NCBI GenBank assembly: GCA_017443165.1
Contig: JAFSOW010000078.1
Coordinates: 1 to 8,822 of the forward strand
Direction of reading: 5' to 3'
DNA from: Acidaminococcaceae bacterium
Lineage (GTDB): Bacteria > Bacillota > Negativicutes > Acidaminococcales > Acidaminococcaceae
Length of the DNA: 8,822 nt
Part shown: in pieces, positions 1-6,368 of the stretch
Layout: each line of letters begins with the position of its first letter
Numbering within the stretch: the stretch's first letter is position 1
Position numbers and translations under genes: made by a program
The notes under the pieces: model-generated
Seen by the model: the letters and a program-made list of their open reading frames with translations, nothing else
Database searches by the model: none
What the model was told of the DNA's origin: nothing

Positions 1-554
1 AGTTCATGCTGCACATCCGCCGCAACCATGCGCTGCGCCTGGAAGTGGAGAAGGCCCTGCAGGGCGTTTCCACCCGCTTCGCCATGGCGAAAGCGCAGAT
101 GGGCGCGCTGCGGATCAGCGAGGCCTTGCTTTATCCGGCCCGCGCGGCTGTGTACGAAGTGGGCATGAAAAACGTGATGAGCGTCGATGTTCCCACCATT
201 ACCTTTACCGGCGGGGAAGAGGCTACGGAAATTCCCTACGCCTTCACCTTTACCTCCAGCTCCCTGGATAACGCGGTAGTGGAACTTTCCGCGCTGCTGC
301 CCAAGCTGCTGGAACTGGCCGAGGTGGAAAAGACCTGCAACCTGCTGGCGGATGAAATCGAAAAGACCCGCCGCCGGGTAAACGCCCTGGAATACGTCAT
401 GATTCCCGAGATGCAGACCAATATCAAGTTTATCACCATGAAGCTGGCCGAGAACGAGCGCGCCAGCACCGTACGCCTCATGAAGGCCAAAGACATGATG
501 GCCGCCCAGGAGGCGAAGGCGCAGGCCGAAAGAGCCGCCAAACAGGCTGTATAA
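1..554 (+). CDS. atpD: V-type ATP synthase subunit D (5' end outside window)
   Basis: Subunit D forms the coiled-coil central rotor shaft of V/A-type ATPases, coupling ATP turnover in the A3B3 head to ion movement through the membrane ring. The family signature is visible in the second half of the protein: an arginine-rich turn followed by NALEYVMIPEMQ and then a long charged helix ending in KAKD, with an alanine-, lysine- and glutamate-rich C-terminal tail. The frame is open to the left edge: TTC (Phe) precedes the first ATG at 6, and the family normally has an N-terminal helix of a few dozen residues that is absent here. So ATG at 6 is an internal methionine and the gene begins before the window. 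The 183 visible codons cover most of a protein that is usually just over 200 residues. The stop is 18 bases from the next gene, so co-transcription is likely. The other V-ATPase subunits are expected upstream but cannot be seen. The symbol atpD is also used for the F-type beta subunit; ntpD is an equivalent name. Confidence 0.95.
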   Translation, partial: FMLHIRRNHALRLEVEKALQGVSTRFAMAKAQMGALRISEALLYPARAAVYEVGMKNVMSVDVPTITFTGGEEATEIPYAFTFTSSSLDNAVVELSALLPKLLELAEVEKTCNLLADEIEKTRRRVNALEYVMIPEMQTNIKFITMKLAENERASTVRLMKAKDMMAAQEAKAQAERAAKQAV

Positions 555-572
555 CCCGATAAGGAGGCGCTT

Positions 573-1862
573 ATGAAAGAATTCACATTCCACTATGGAC
601 GAGGCACGAAAAGCTTTTCACTGGACGAAAGCAAGATTATAAAAGAAATCCGCATGCCGGAGACCCCGGTGATGGAAGACATCCCCAAAGGCGTGCTGGA
701 TGCCATTTATAATCCCATCGGCACGGAACCCATTGACAAGATCATCAAGCCGGGCCAGACCGTTACCTTCATTTGCAACGACCCCACCCGCGTGGCCAAC
801 AGCTTCGACTTTATGCCGGTGCTGGTGAACGAGATGAACAAGCTGGGCATTCCCGACGAGAACATGCAGATCGTGTTCAGCCTGGGGACCCACCGCCTCA
901 TGAGCCACGAGGAAATGGTGGAAGGCGTTGGCGAGGAAGTCGCCTCCCGCCTCAAAATGTATAACAGCGATGCCAAAATCGCGGAAGACTTTGAATATTT
1001 CGGGACCACCAGCCGCTTTACCCCGGTGCTGATCAACAAACGCATCTGCCACAGCGACCACGTGATCCTGACCGGCACCATCGTGCACCACTATTTCGCC
1101 GGCTACGGCGGAGGCCGCAAGGCCGTGCTGCCCGGCTGCGCCGCCACGGAAACCATCCGTCACAACCACAGCTTCATGCTGGACCCGCGGGCCGGCTTAG
1201 GCGCCATGGACGGCAACCCCGTCTATGACGACCAGATGGAAGGCGTGGCCCTGTGGGCGGAAGCCATGAAGAAACGGGGCACCAGCGTGTTCCTGTTCAA
1301 CGCGATCCTGGACGCGGAGCACCGTTTCCTGCGCATGTTCGCCGGCGATTACATCGCCGCGCACAAAGAAGCCTGCAAGTTCGTGGACCAGGTCTACGGC
1401 GTAAAAATCCCGAAACAGGCCGACGTGGTCATCGTATCCTGCGGCGGCTATCCGAAAGATATCAATGTGTATCAGATGCAGAAGACCATGGACAACGCCG
1501 TGCTGGCCTGCCGCCAGGGCGGTGTGGTGATCTTGCTGGCGGAATGCGAGGAAGGCAGCGGCAGCGCCGTGCTGGAAGAAACCTGCAAACGCCTGGGCAG
1601 CATCGATGCCATTGAAAAGGAGATCCGGGGGCACTTTGTCATCGGCGCCAACAAAGCCTACGCGGTGACCCGGCTGTTCCGCAAGGCCCATTACATCCTG
1701 GTGACCGGGCTGGACCGCCAGATGGCGAAAGACATGCTCTTTGACGGCGCCGTGGATACCGTGGAAGAAGCCCTGGCCGCCGCCGAGAAATACGTAGGCA
1801 AAGACTACAGCGTAGTGCTGATGCCTACGGGCAGCCTGACCGTACCGCTGGTAGAAGGATAA
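573..1862 (+). CDS. larA: LarA-family nickel-pincer 2-hydroxyacid racemase/epimerase
   Basis: LarA enzymes racemise lactate, or in wider-family members other 2-hydroxyacids, using a nickel pincer nucleotide (NPN) cofactor. The protein has 429 residues, the usual family length. Residues known from Lactobacillus plantarum LarA have clear counterparts: NDPTR (Asp70, Arg73), GTHR at 105-108 (His107), HHYFAGYGGGRKAVLPG at 172-188 (His173 and Lys183, the lysine that holds the cofactor), and His199. A GGYPKDINVYQ segment at 291-301 matches the C-terminal domain, with Gln301 and Lys304 at the spacing of the substrate-binding Gln/Lys pair. ATG at 573 follows an AAGGAGG site (561-567) at ideal spacing. 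The cofactor-making genes larB, larC and larE are not in the window, so they must lie elsewhere for the enzyme to work. Because the family is broad, the substrate is uncertain: lactate is the default, but malate, 2-hydroxyglutarate or an aryl-lactate is possible. No signal peptide, so cytoplasmic. Placement after an ATPase gene gives no functional clue. Confidence 0.88.
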   Translation: MKEFTFHYGRGTKSFSLDESKIIKEIRMPETPVMEDIPKGVLDAIYNPIGTEPIDKIIKPGQTVTFICNDPTRVANSFDFMPVLVNEMNKLGIPDENMQIVFSLGTHRLMSHEEMVEGVGEEVASRLKMYNSDAKIAEDFEYFGTTSRFTPVLINKRICHSDHVILTGTIVHHYFAGYGGGRKAVLPGCAATETIRHNHSFMLDPRAGLGAMDGNPVYDDQMEGVALWAEAMKKRGTSVFLFNAILDAEHRFLRMFAGDYIAAHKEACKFVDQVYGVKIPKQADVVIVSCGGYPKDINVYQMQKTMDNAVLACRQGGVVILLAECEEGSGSAVLEETCKRLGSIDAIEKEIRGHFVIGANKAYAVTRLFRKAHYILVTGLDRQMAKDMLFDGAVDTVEEALAAAEKYVGKDYSVVLMPTGSLTVPLVEG

Positions 1863-1863
1863 T
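1836..1863 (+). promoter_or_regulatory. Weak candidate promoter at the end of larA
   Basis: CTGACC (1836-1841, four of six matches to TTGACA), a 16-base spacer and GATAAT (1858-1863, five of six matches to TATAAT) overlap the racemase stop codon. A start near 1870 would put the transcript's 5' end just before the first pairing element at 1874. It would then drive a separate small RNA ending at the terminator. The match is modest and could be chance; the region may simply be the racemase 3' UTR. Confidence 0.25.
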
Positions 1864-1869
1864 GCGGTA

Positions 1870-1973
1870 ATCGTTCCCTGCAGTTATCATCTGTACCGTG
1901 ACCGGAAACCTGTAGAATGCCAGGAAATCCGCAGAGCGGTACATAAAAGAAGCGGGTCCCTAACAGGGAAGCA
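1870..1973 (+). ncRNA. Candidate structured RNA (sRNA or 3' UTR element)
   Basis: This stretch between the racemase stop and the terminator can fold into four nested stems. P1 pairs TTCCCTG (1874-1880) with CAGGGAA (1964-1970). P2 pairs TGTACCG (1892-1898) with CGGTACA (1937-1943). P3 pairs CGGA (1903-1906) with TCCG (1928-1931). P4 pairs CCTG (1909-1912) with CAGG (1921-1924), leaving an eight-base terminal loop. All arms are perfect and correctly nested, with purine-rich internal loops, and the terminator hairpin follows directly. I could not match it to a riboswitch or T-box consensus I know: AGAGCGGTAC with a nearby GCGGGTCCC recalls a T-box, but the UGGN bulge is missing. It may be a small RNA, a 3' UTR stabiliser, or a fortuitous fold. 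Confidence 0.35.
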
Positions 1974-2032
1974 AGCCTCTTACAGAAGATAAGGGATAAC
2001 GGAATCCCTGTCTGTAAGGGGCTCTCTTTTTT
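1974..2032 (+). terminator. Rho-independent terminator after larA
   Basis: A 13-base-pair stem joins 1974-1986 to 2011-2023 with a single G-U wobble. Inside it a second perfect six-pair hairpin (AGGGAT 1992-1997 with ATCCCT 2004-2009) closes a six-base loop. The stem is followed by CTC and six T residues (2027-2032). It should end transcription of the ATPase-racemase unit, or of the candidate RNA just upstream, before the next promoter. Confidence 0.88.
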
Positions 2033-2103
2033 AACGGATGGCACGCTTTTGTATACCCGGACAATATTTACAGACAGTATTTTCATAAAAATGCAGTAAC
2101 CAT

Positions 2104-2133
2104 TTGATAATAGGGTAAAGTTTATAGTATAAT
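2104..2133 (+). promoter_or_regulatory. Promoter for the glycan operon
   Basis: TTGATA (2104-2109, five of six matches to the -35 consensus) and a perfect TATAAT (2128-2133) are separated by 18 bases in an AT-rich stretch. A second overlapping TATAAT lies at 2133-2138 but its spacing is poor. Transcription would begin near 2139-2141. It is the only strong promoter-like site between the terminator and the next gene and probably drives all five genes that follow. Confidence 0.72.
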
Positions 2134-2138
2134 ATAAT

Positions 2139-2276
2139 GAAAAGTTCTTTCAGTTTAACGCGTTGGCCTGAAGTCAGCGCAAATGAGGAAAGACAGCCGT
2201 TTTGTCAGCAGATTCATCAGGAACATAAAATACTTTCTGATGATAAATAAAATCATGTATTAAGAGGGGGATTCGT
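2139..2276 (+). promoter_or_regulatory. Long 5' leader of the glycan operon
   Basis: The predicted untranslated leader is about 137 bases, longer than ribosome binding requires. It holds a hairpin at 2160-2180 (eight pairs including two G-U, loop CTGAA) and a perfect seven-base inverted repeat TCATCAG/CTGATGA (2214-2220 with 2237-2243, 16-base loop). The Shine-Dalgarno site AGAGGGGG (2263-2270) sits six bases before the ATG. Neither stem is followed by a T-run, so they are not terminators. I recognise no known riboswitch. A role in antitermination, RNA stability or translation control is possible but unproven. Confidence 0.35.
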
Positions 2277-3485
2277 ATGTCAAATTTATTTGGAGCAGCA
2301 CATCTTGCAAACTTTAAGGCTTCGCTGGACGAAAGGTCCCAGGCCGCCGTTGCTTCCGCCATTGAAAGAATTACAGAAATAAAAAAACGCGGCGGAAAAG
2401 TGATGGTCGTAACGGGAAGCGGCCCGAACATTCACGAGGGCGTTACCACGCTGATCGCCGAACTGATCCGGGTCGGGATCGTGGACGCGGTTTCCACCAG
2501 TTCCGCCGTCATCTCCCATGAGATGGCAGGCTCTCTGGACCGGGTTTTCCGCGTTGACGCCAAAGCCCTTGGCATGGACATGGAAAAGATGCCCCGGGGC
2601 GATGTTTTTGAATTTACCTGCATGACCGATGAAGAAATCGCAAACTTAAAACGCGAAATGCCGCTGGACGACGACCTGTTGAAACGCGGCAAAGAATTGC
2701 CCAAACAAAACGAAATTATCAAAGCGGCCGGGAACATGGCCTATCCCATGGGTCCCAGGACGGAGAAAGTCGCACACGAAATTCTGGGCATGGCGAGAAT
2801 GTACGGCCTGCCTTTCGAGACGGTGGCCGGCTGGGGCTGCGACGAGCATACCATGCTGGGAGCTGCCGCGCGGAAAGGGGTTCCGGTGCTGGTTACCATT
2901 CCCCAGCTGATTGGCGGCGGCGCCGTAGGCATGTCCATCGGCGATTCCATCCCCGTGTCCCAGCGTTCCATGCGTCTTTCCCGGATGCTGGCATCCTGCG
3001 ATGTAATCATCGAAAGTGCCGTGGCGCTGACCCAGGAAATCCACGACGGCCCCTTTGAATGCTACACAGGGCATGGCATCTGGGCCTGGTGGTCCGGAGA
3101 GAATACCTACGACCTGCGGAAGAAGAGCCTGATTCGCTTTGACCTGGATGAAAACCTGCGCAAAGCAGTGGATCTGAACAAGACCGTACAGGAAGCCATC
3201 GATAAGGGCCTGCCCAAGACAAAAGCCGCCAAGATTCCGTTCCGGATGGAAATGTCCGCCTTCGCGCGGCACGAAAACAGCATCCCGGTCATTGGTGATA
3301 TCGGCAAGGTATGGCCGCTGGTGGCCGCCGGCGTGGCGAAGAACCTGGGCATTGAGCTGGAATTCCTGTCCGCTTCCCAGGATACACCGGAAGGAGCGGC
3401 CATGCGCGAATGGATCGTGGACAACGTGAAGCCCTTTGACCGGGAAAAAATGCTGGCGCATACAAAAGAGTATGAAATTCTGTAA
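2277..3485 (+). CDS. Uncharacterised protein, probable DHS-like/ArgZ-like Rossmann fold
   Basis: I do not recognise this 402-residue protein as a named enzyme. It begins with a soluble helical segment, then a beta strand and turn KVMVVTGSGPNIHEGV (41-56), a helix, and DAVSTSSAVISHE (70-82). This strand-glycine turn-helix-strand layout, with a second conserved His near Ser/Ala residues, resembles deoxyhypusine synthase and the C-terminal domain of the LOR/SDH-type (ArgZ-like) ornithine enzymes, both of which bind NAD. Other distinctive segments are GWGCDEHTMLGAAARKGVP (185-203), a glycine-rich IGGGAVGMSIGDS (212-224), DVIIESAVALTQEIHDG (242-258) and a tryptophan-rich GIWAWWSG (267-274). There is no signal peptide or membrane segment, so it is probably cytoplasmic. 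The ATG at 2277 has a strong purine-rich ribosome site. It is the promoter-proximal gene of a glycan operon, 33 bases ahead of the ELM1-like gene. That suggests a role in precursor supply or regulation, which is inference only. The fold assignment is from pattern memory. Confidence 0.6.
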   Translation: MSNLFGAAHLANFKASLDERSQAAVASAIERITEIKKRGGKVMVVTGSGPNIHEGVTTLIAELIRVGIVDAVSTSSAVISHEMAGSLDRVFRVDAKALGMDMEKMPRGDVFEFTCMTDEEIANLKREMPLDDDLLKRGKELPKQNEIIKAAGNMAYPMGPRTEKVAHEILGMARMYGLPFETVAGWGCDEHTMLGAAARKGVPVLVTIPQLIGGGAVGMSIGDSIPVSQRSMRLSRMLASCDVIIESAVALTQEIHDGPFECYTGHGIWAWWSGENTYDLRKKSLIRFDLDENLRKAVDLNKTVQEAIDKGLPKTKAAKIPFRMEMSAFARHENSIPVIGDIGKVWPLVAAGVAKNLGIELEFLSASQDTPEGAAMREWIVDNVKPFDREKMLAHTKEYEIL

Positions 3486-3518
3486 AAGGGGAGAGTAACA
3501 TCTCCAGGAGGCTAATCC

Positions 3519-4646
3519 ATGGATAAAAAGAAAGCGGTCCCGGAGCGGGTCGTTCTCTTTTCAGACGAGACCCGGGGCCACAACCACCAGTCGCTGGGGG
3601 TGGCCCGCTGGGTTGCGCGGCTTTGCGGAGCCGAAATCTATGAAATCAGGGTTCCCAGTTTCTCCGGCCTGCAACGTCTCCGTATCCTCAAACAGCAGGC
3701 ACGCAGCCTGGGTACCGCATCCGCTGCGGAGATTAAAGAATGGCTGAAGACGACGGGCTTCCCGCTGGAAGACCATGCGGGCACCCTGTCCGACAACAAG
3801 GAGACCCTTTATATTGCCACCGGCAATTCGTCGTCTCCCTTCTGTCTGGCGCTGTCCCGGCTGTTCCACGGACGTTCCGCCGTCATCATGACCCCCACCG
3901 CACTGGATACGCGGCTTTTTGATTTCGCCATCGTTCCGCTGCACGACCATCCTGAACCTGCCGATAACCTGATCACGACACTGGGCGCTCCCAATCACAT
4001 CTATTACCCGGAACTGCAGGAAGCGGCGGCGGAAACCTTTGCCCCGCTGCTGCCTTTCCCCAAGAAAGTCGTTACCCTTCTCCTGGGCGGGAGCGATGCC
4101 AACTATGAGCTTACCCCCGGCTGGGTCCGGTCTGTCCTGCCTTCCCTGCGGGATGCGGCGGAAAAACAGGGGGCCGCGCTGCTGGTTACGACCTCGCGCC
4201 GCACGGGGGCTGAGGCGGACGCTGCGGTGGAGGCTGTTCTCGGGGGAAGCCCCGCCACCCGTTACCTGCTTCTGGCATCCCGGAGCCCGGAGAATCCTGT
4301 TCCCGCCATGCTGGGGGCGGCCACCCACGTCCTGGTTACGGCGGATTCCGTTTCCATGGCTTCGGAGGCAGCTACGGCCGGCTTCCGTGTGGGGCTGATC
4401 CGGGTTGACAAAAAGGAGAGCCCGCTGACAAAGCTGCGCAGGCACCTTGGCGGAGGAACGGCAAAGTTTGACGCGCTCTTTACGGAAATGGCCGCAAGAG
4501 GGTTTGTGGAAGACCTGGGGGCAACCCCGGACTTTGAAGCCTTCCTGGCTCCCGAAGCCTGCCGGACGGAGGTTCCTTTCGATGAGGCGAAGAGAGTGGC
4601 GGAATGGATCCTGAACCGCTGGACCCGGTTGGAAAAAGAGGTATGA
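3519..4646 (+). CDS. ELM1-like (DUF1022) putative glycosyltransferase
   Basis: This 375-residue protein matches the family named after the plant mitochondrial fission protein ELM1 (Pfam Mito_fiss_Elm1). Bacterial members often sit in LPS or capsule loci and have a GT-B-like two-domain layout. Visible marks are an N-terminal SDETRGHNHQSLGVARWVA (15-33), corresponding to the family's glycine- and His/Gln-containing opening, a strand ending in LYIATGNSSS (97-106), the interdomain LLLGGSDANYEL (187-198), LLVTTSRRTG (221-230) and the family hallmark VTADSVSMASEA (273-284). The second half resembles a nucleotide-sugar-binding domain. No signal peptide or membrane helix, so it is likely cytoplasmic or membrane-associated. 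ATG at 3519 follows AGGAGG (3506-3511). It ends six bases before the glycosyltransferase-kinase gene, so the two are probably translationally coupled. The biochemical reaction of bacterial members is, to my knowledge, not firmly established; sugar transfer is inferred from fold and context. Confidence 0.8.
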   Translation: MDKKKAVPERVVLFSDETRGHNHQSLGVARWVARLCGAEIYEIRVPSFSGLQRLRILKQQARSLGTASAAEIKEWLKTTGFPLEDHAGTLSDNKETLYIATGNSSSPFCLALSRLFHGRSAVIMTPTALDTRLFDFAIVPLHDHPEPADNLITTLGAPNHIYYPELQEAAAETFAPLLPFPKKVVTLLLGGSDANYELTPGWVRSVLPSLRDAAEKQGAALLVTTSRRTGAEADAAVEAVLGGSPATRYLLLASRSPENPVPAMLGAATHVLVTADSVSMASEAATAGFRVGLIRVDKKESPLTKLRRHLGGGTAKFDALFTEMAARGFVEDLGATPDFEAFLAPEACRTEVPFDEAKRVAEWILNRWTRLEKEV

Positions 4647-4652
4647 TATTAC

Positions 4653-6290
4653 ATGAGAATCCTTCACATGGTTCCCACATTTGAACTGGGAGGCGTGGAG
4701 CGTTACGTAATCGAACTTGCAAAGGAACAGGTTGCCCATGGGCATCAGGTTTCTCTGGTAACGGCGGGGGGGAAGCTGGAAGCACTGCTGCCTCCTGAGG
4801 TGGAGGTCCTCCATCTGCCTGTCCAGCGAAAGAATCTGTTCACGGGACTGTACTGTGTGTATTGTCTTGCTAAAAAGTACAGGGAGTGGGATATTGTTCA
4901 CGCCCACTCCCGGGTTCCCGCCTGGATTATCTGGTGGACCTCGGCTTTGACAGGCATTCCCTGGATTTATACGGCTCATTCCACCTATTCCCTGAATGCA
5001 GGGCTGACACCATTGAAACACGCCAGGGGCGTAATCTGTGTCTCCGATGCGGTGAGACAGCATCTGGCGGATTATCTTCCGGAAAACACGGTCACCATGA
5101 CCAACGGCATGCGGAAGCCCTCCTGCTCCTGGGAGGGCAGGGGCTTTCCCGGCAATCCCCGGTTCCTCTTTGTGGGGCGGCTGTCACGGCCGAAAGGCCT
5201 TGACATGGCGCTCCGGGCTCTGGGGGAACTGAAAGACCGTCCCTGGACGCTGGATGTTGTCGGCGACGGCCCCCAGCGCGGGGAATGGGAGGCCCTGACG
5301 GCCGAACTGGGCCTGCAGGAACGGGTCACCTTCCACGGCTTCCGGGACGATACGGAAGCGTGGATGGCGCGTTCCGGCTGTCTGCTGTTCACATCCCATC
5401 AGGAAGGCATGCCGCTGACGGTGAACGAAGCCTTAGGCGTCGGCATCCCCATCCTGGCTTCGGATATTGAGCAGCTGCGTCCCCTGGCTTCCGGTCCGCT
5501 GGTTCCTCCCGGGGATGTGGAGGCCTGGCGCGGGGCCATCGAAAAGGTGCTGGAATGCGGAACAGCGAGCCCGCTTTCTGCAAAGGGACTTACTACGTTC
5601 GGGGAGACGGCAGAGCGGATTGAGGCGTTTTACCTGGATGTGCTGGGAAAAACGGGGGAAACAACAGCGCCCCGGCCGGTTCTGCATTTGCAGAAGCTGA
5701 TTGGCCGCGGCGGAACCCGTGAGTGCTGGCAACACCCGTTAGATGACAATTTATGCGTAAAAGTTAATCTGGAGCACAGGAAATACAATTCCCTCCTCTA
5801 TGAGATCCGGGTGTATGAGCGCATTAAAAACCTGTTGCCCGGACTGATCCCGGTAATGTATCCAGACCTGGTTGAGACGGATAAAGGACAGGGACTTGTC
5901 AGCGAACTTGTCCGTGATGACGATGGGACGATATCGCCCTCCCTCAGAGACTGTTTTGAAAGAGGCGACGATATGAAGGAAATCCTGAATCCCCTCAACC
6001 GGATCATAAAAAGGCTGATTGTGAGAGACATATTCTTCTTTGACCTGAACAAGGGCAATTTTGCGGTACAAACGGTACACGGCAAAAAGACCGTTGTCAT
6101 GACAGATGTTAAGAGCCTGAACCGTGCAGGATTTAAAGGCTTTTTACATTTGGAGAGAATCTTCGCGCCACTTGCAAGAAACATTATGTTCCGCAGGGTC
6201 CGGAGGTTATATACCGATCTGGGCCTGGAATTTCCCTATGATGAGTTATGCCGGAAAAAACGGTTCCACACAGTTTTTGTTACGAATTAA
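4653..6290 (+). CDS. GT4 glycosyltransferase fused to YrbL-type kinase-like domain
   Basis: This 545-residue protein has two parts. Residues 1-335 are a complete GT-B family 4 glycosyltransferase: opening MRILHMVPTFELGGVERYV, acceptor-side HAHSR (83-87), FVGRLSRPKGLD (173-184), VVGDGPQ (202-208) and the EX7E donor-site motif EGMPLTVNE (251-259). Residues from about 344 to the end match the YrbL/PhoP-regulated family, a protein-kinase-like fold: LIGRGGTRECWQHP (349-362, the P-loop equivalent), LCVKV with candidate ATP-binding Lys370, LVSELVRDDDGTISPSL (415-431), DLNKGN (Asp464, Asn469; catalytic-loop equivalent) and MTDVKS (Asp485, metal-binding Asp equivalent). The expected kinase residues seem present, so the domain could be active, perhaps phosphorylating a core sugar that the first domain adds. 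No membrane segment is seen. ATG at 4653 is six bases after the ELM1-like stop, with a modest AGAGG site (4637-4641). GC content falls across the junction: 41 of 60 bases at 5281-5340 but 23 of 60 at 6001-6060. Donor, acceptor and kinase target are unknown. Confidence 0.85.
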   Translation: MRILHMVPTFELGGVERYVIELAKEQVAHGHQVSLVTAGGKLEALLPPEVEVLHLPVQRKNLFTGLYCVYCLAKKYREWDIVHAHSRVPAWIIWWTSALTGIPWIYTAHSTYSLNAGLTPLKHARGVICVSDAVRQHLADYLPENTVTMTNGMRKPSCSWEGRGFPGNPRFLFVGRLSRPKGLDMALRALGELKDRPWTLDVVGDGPQRGEWEALTAELGLQERVTFHGFRDDTEAWMARSGCLLFTSHQEGMPLTVNEALGVGIPILASDIEQLRPLASGPLVPPGDVEAWRGAIEKVLECGTASPLSAKGLTTFGETAERIEAFYLDVLGKTGETTAPRPVLHLQKLIGRGGTRECWQHPLDDNLCVKVNLEHRKYNSLLYEIRVYERIKNLLPGLIPVMYPDLVETDKGQGLVSELVRDDDGTISPSLRDCFERGDDMKEILNPLNRIIKRLIVRDIFFFDLNKGNFAVQTVHGKKTVVMTDVKSLNRAGFKGFLHLERIFAPLARNIMFRRVRRLYTDLGLEFPYDELCRKKRFHTVFVTN

Positions 6291-6368
6291 CAGATTACCG
6301 CACAGCAAGCAGGGAACTGCCTGCCGGCCGGTTACCCCGCTTCCACACAGAGATTTGGAGAGGTCCTT

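Noticed and set aside
618..1691. Long minus-strand frames opposite larA
   Set aside because: The sense protein carries all LarA active-site motifs; the antisense frames are low-information shadows.
1931..1970. T-box-like sequence (AGAGCGGTAC followed by GCGGGTCCC)
   Set aside because: The conserved UGGN bulge is absent and no aminoacyl-tRNA synthetase or amino-acid gene follows.
2068..2076. TTACAGACA complementary to the terminator's 3' arm (2009-2017)
   Set aside because: It lies downstream of the termination point, so it would be made too late to compete; the nine-base match is best taken as chance or a relic.
1805..2086. 93-codon minus-strand frame across the larA end and terminator
   Set aside because: It overlaps the larA 3' end and runs through the terminator hairpin; no domain is recognisable.
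2646..3461. 271-codon minus-strand open frame
   Set aside because: Antisense to the operon's first gene; His- and Gly-rich composition typical of a shadow frame and no recognisable domain.
3561..5063. 500-codon open frame on the minus strand opposite the ELM1-like and GT4 genes
   Set aside because: It lies wholly antisense to two genes with clear family motifs, is rich in Gly/Pro/Arg/Gln without domain pattern, and is explained by the GC-rich codon usage of the sense genes.
6305..6324. Imperfect hairpin between the fusion gene and the GT2 gene
   Set aside because: Eight positions with one mismatch and a GGAA loop, but no T-run follows, so there is no support for a terminator; effect on expression unknown.
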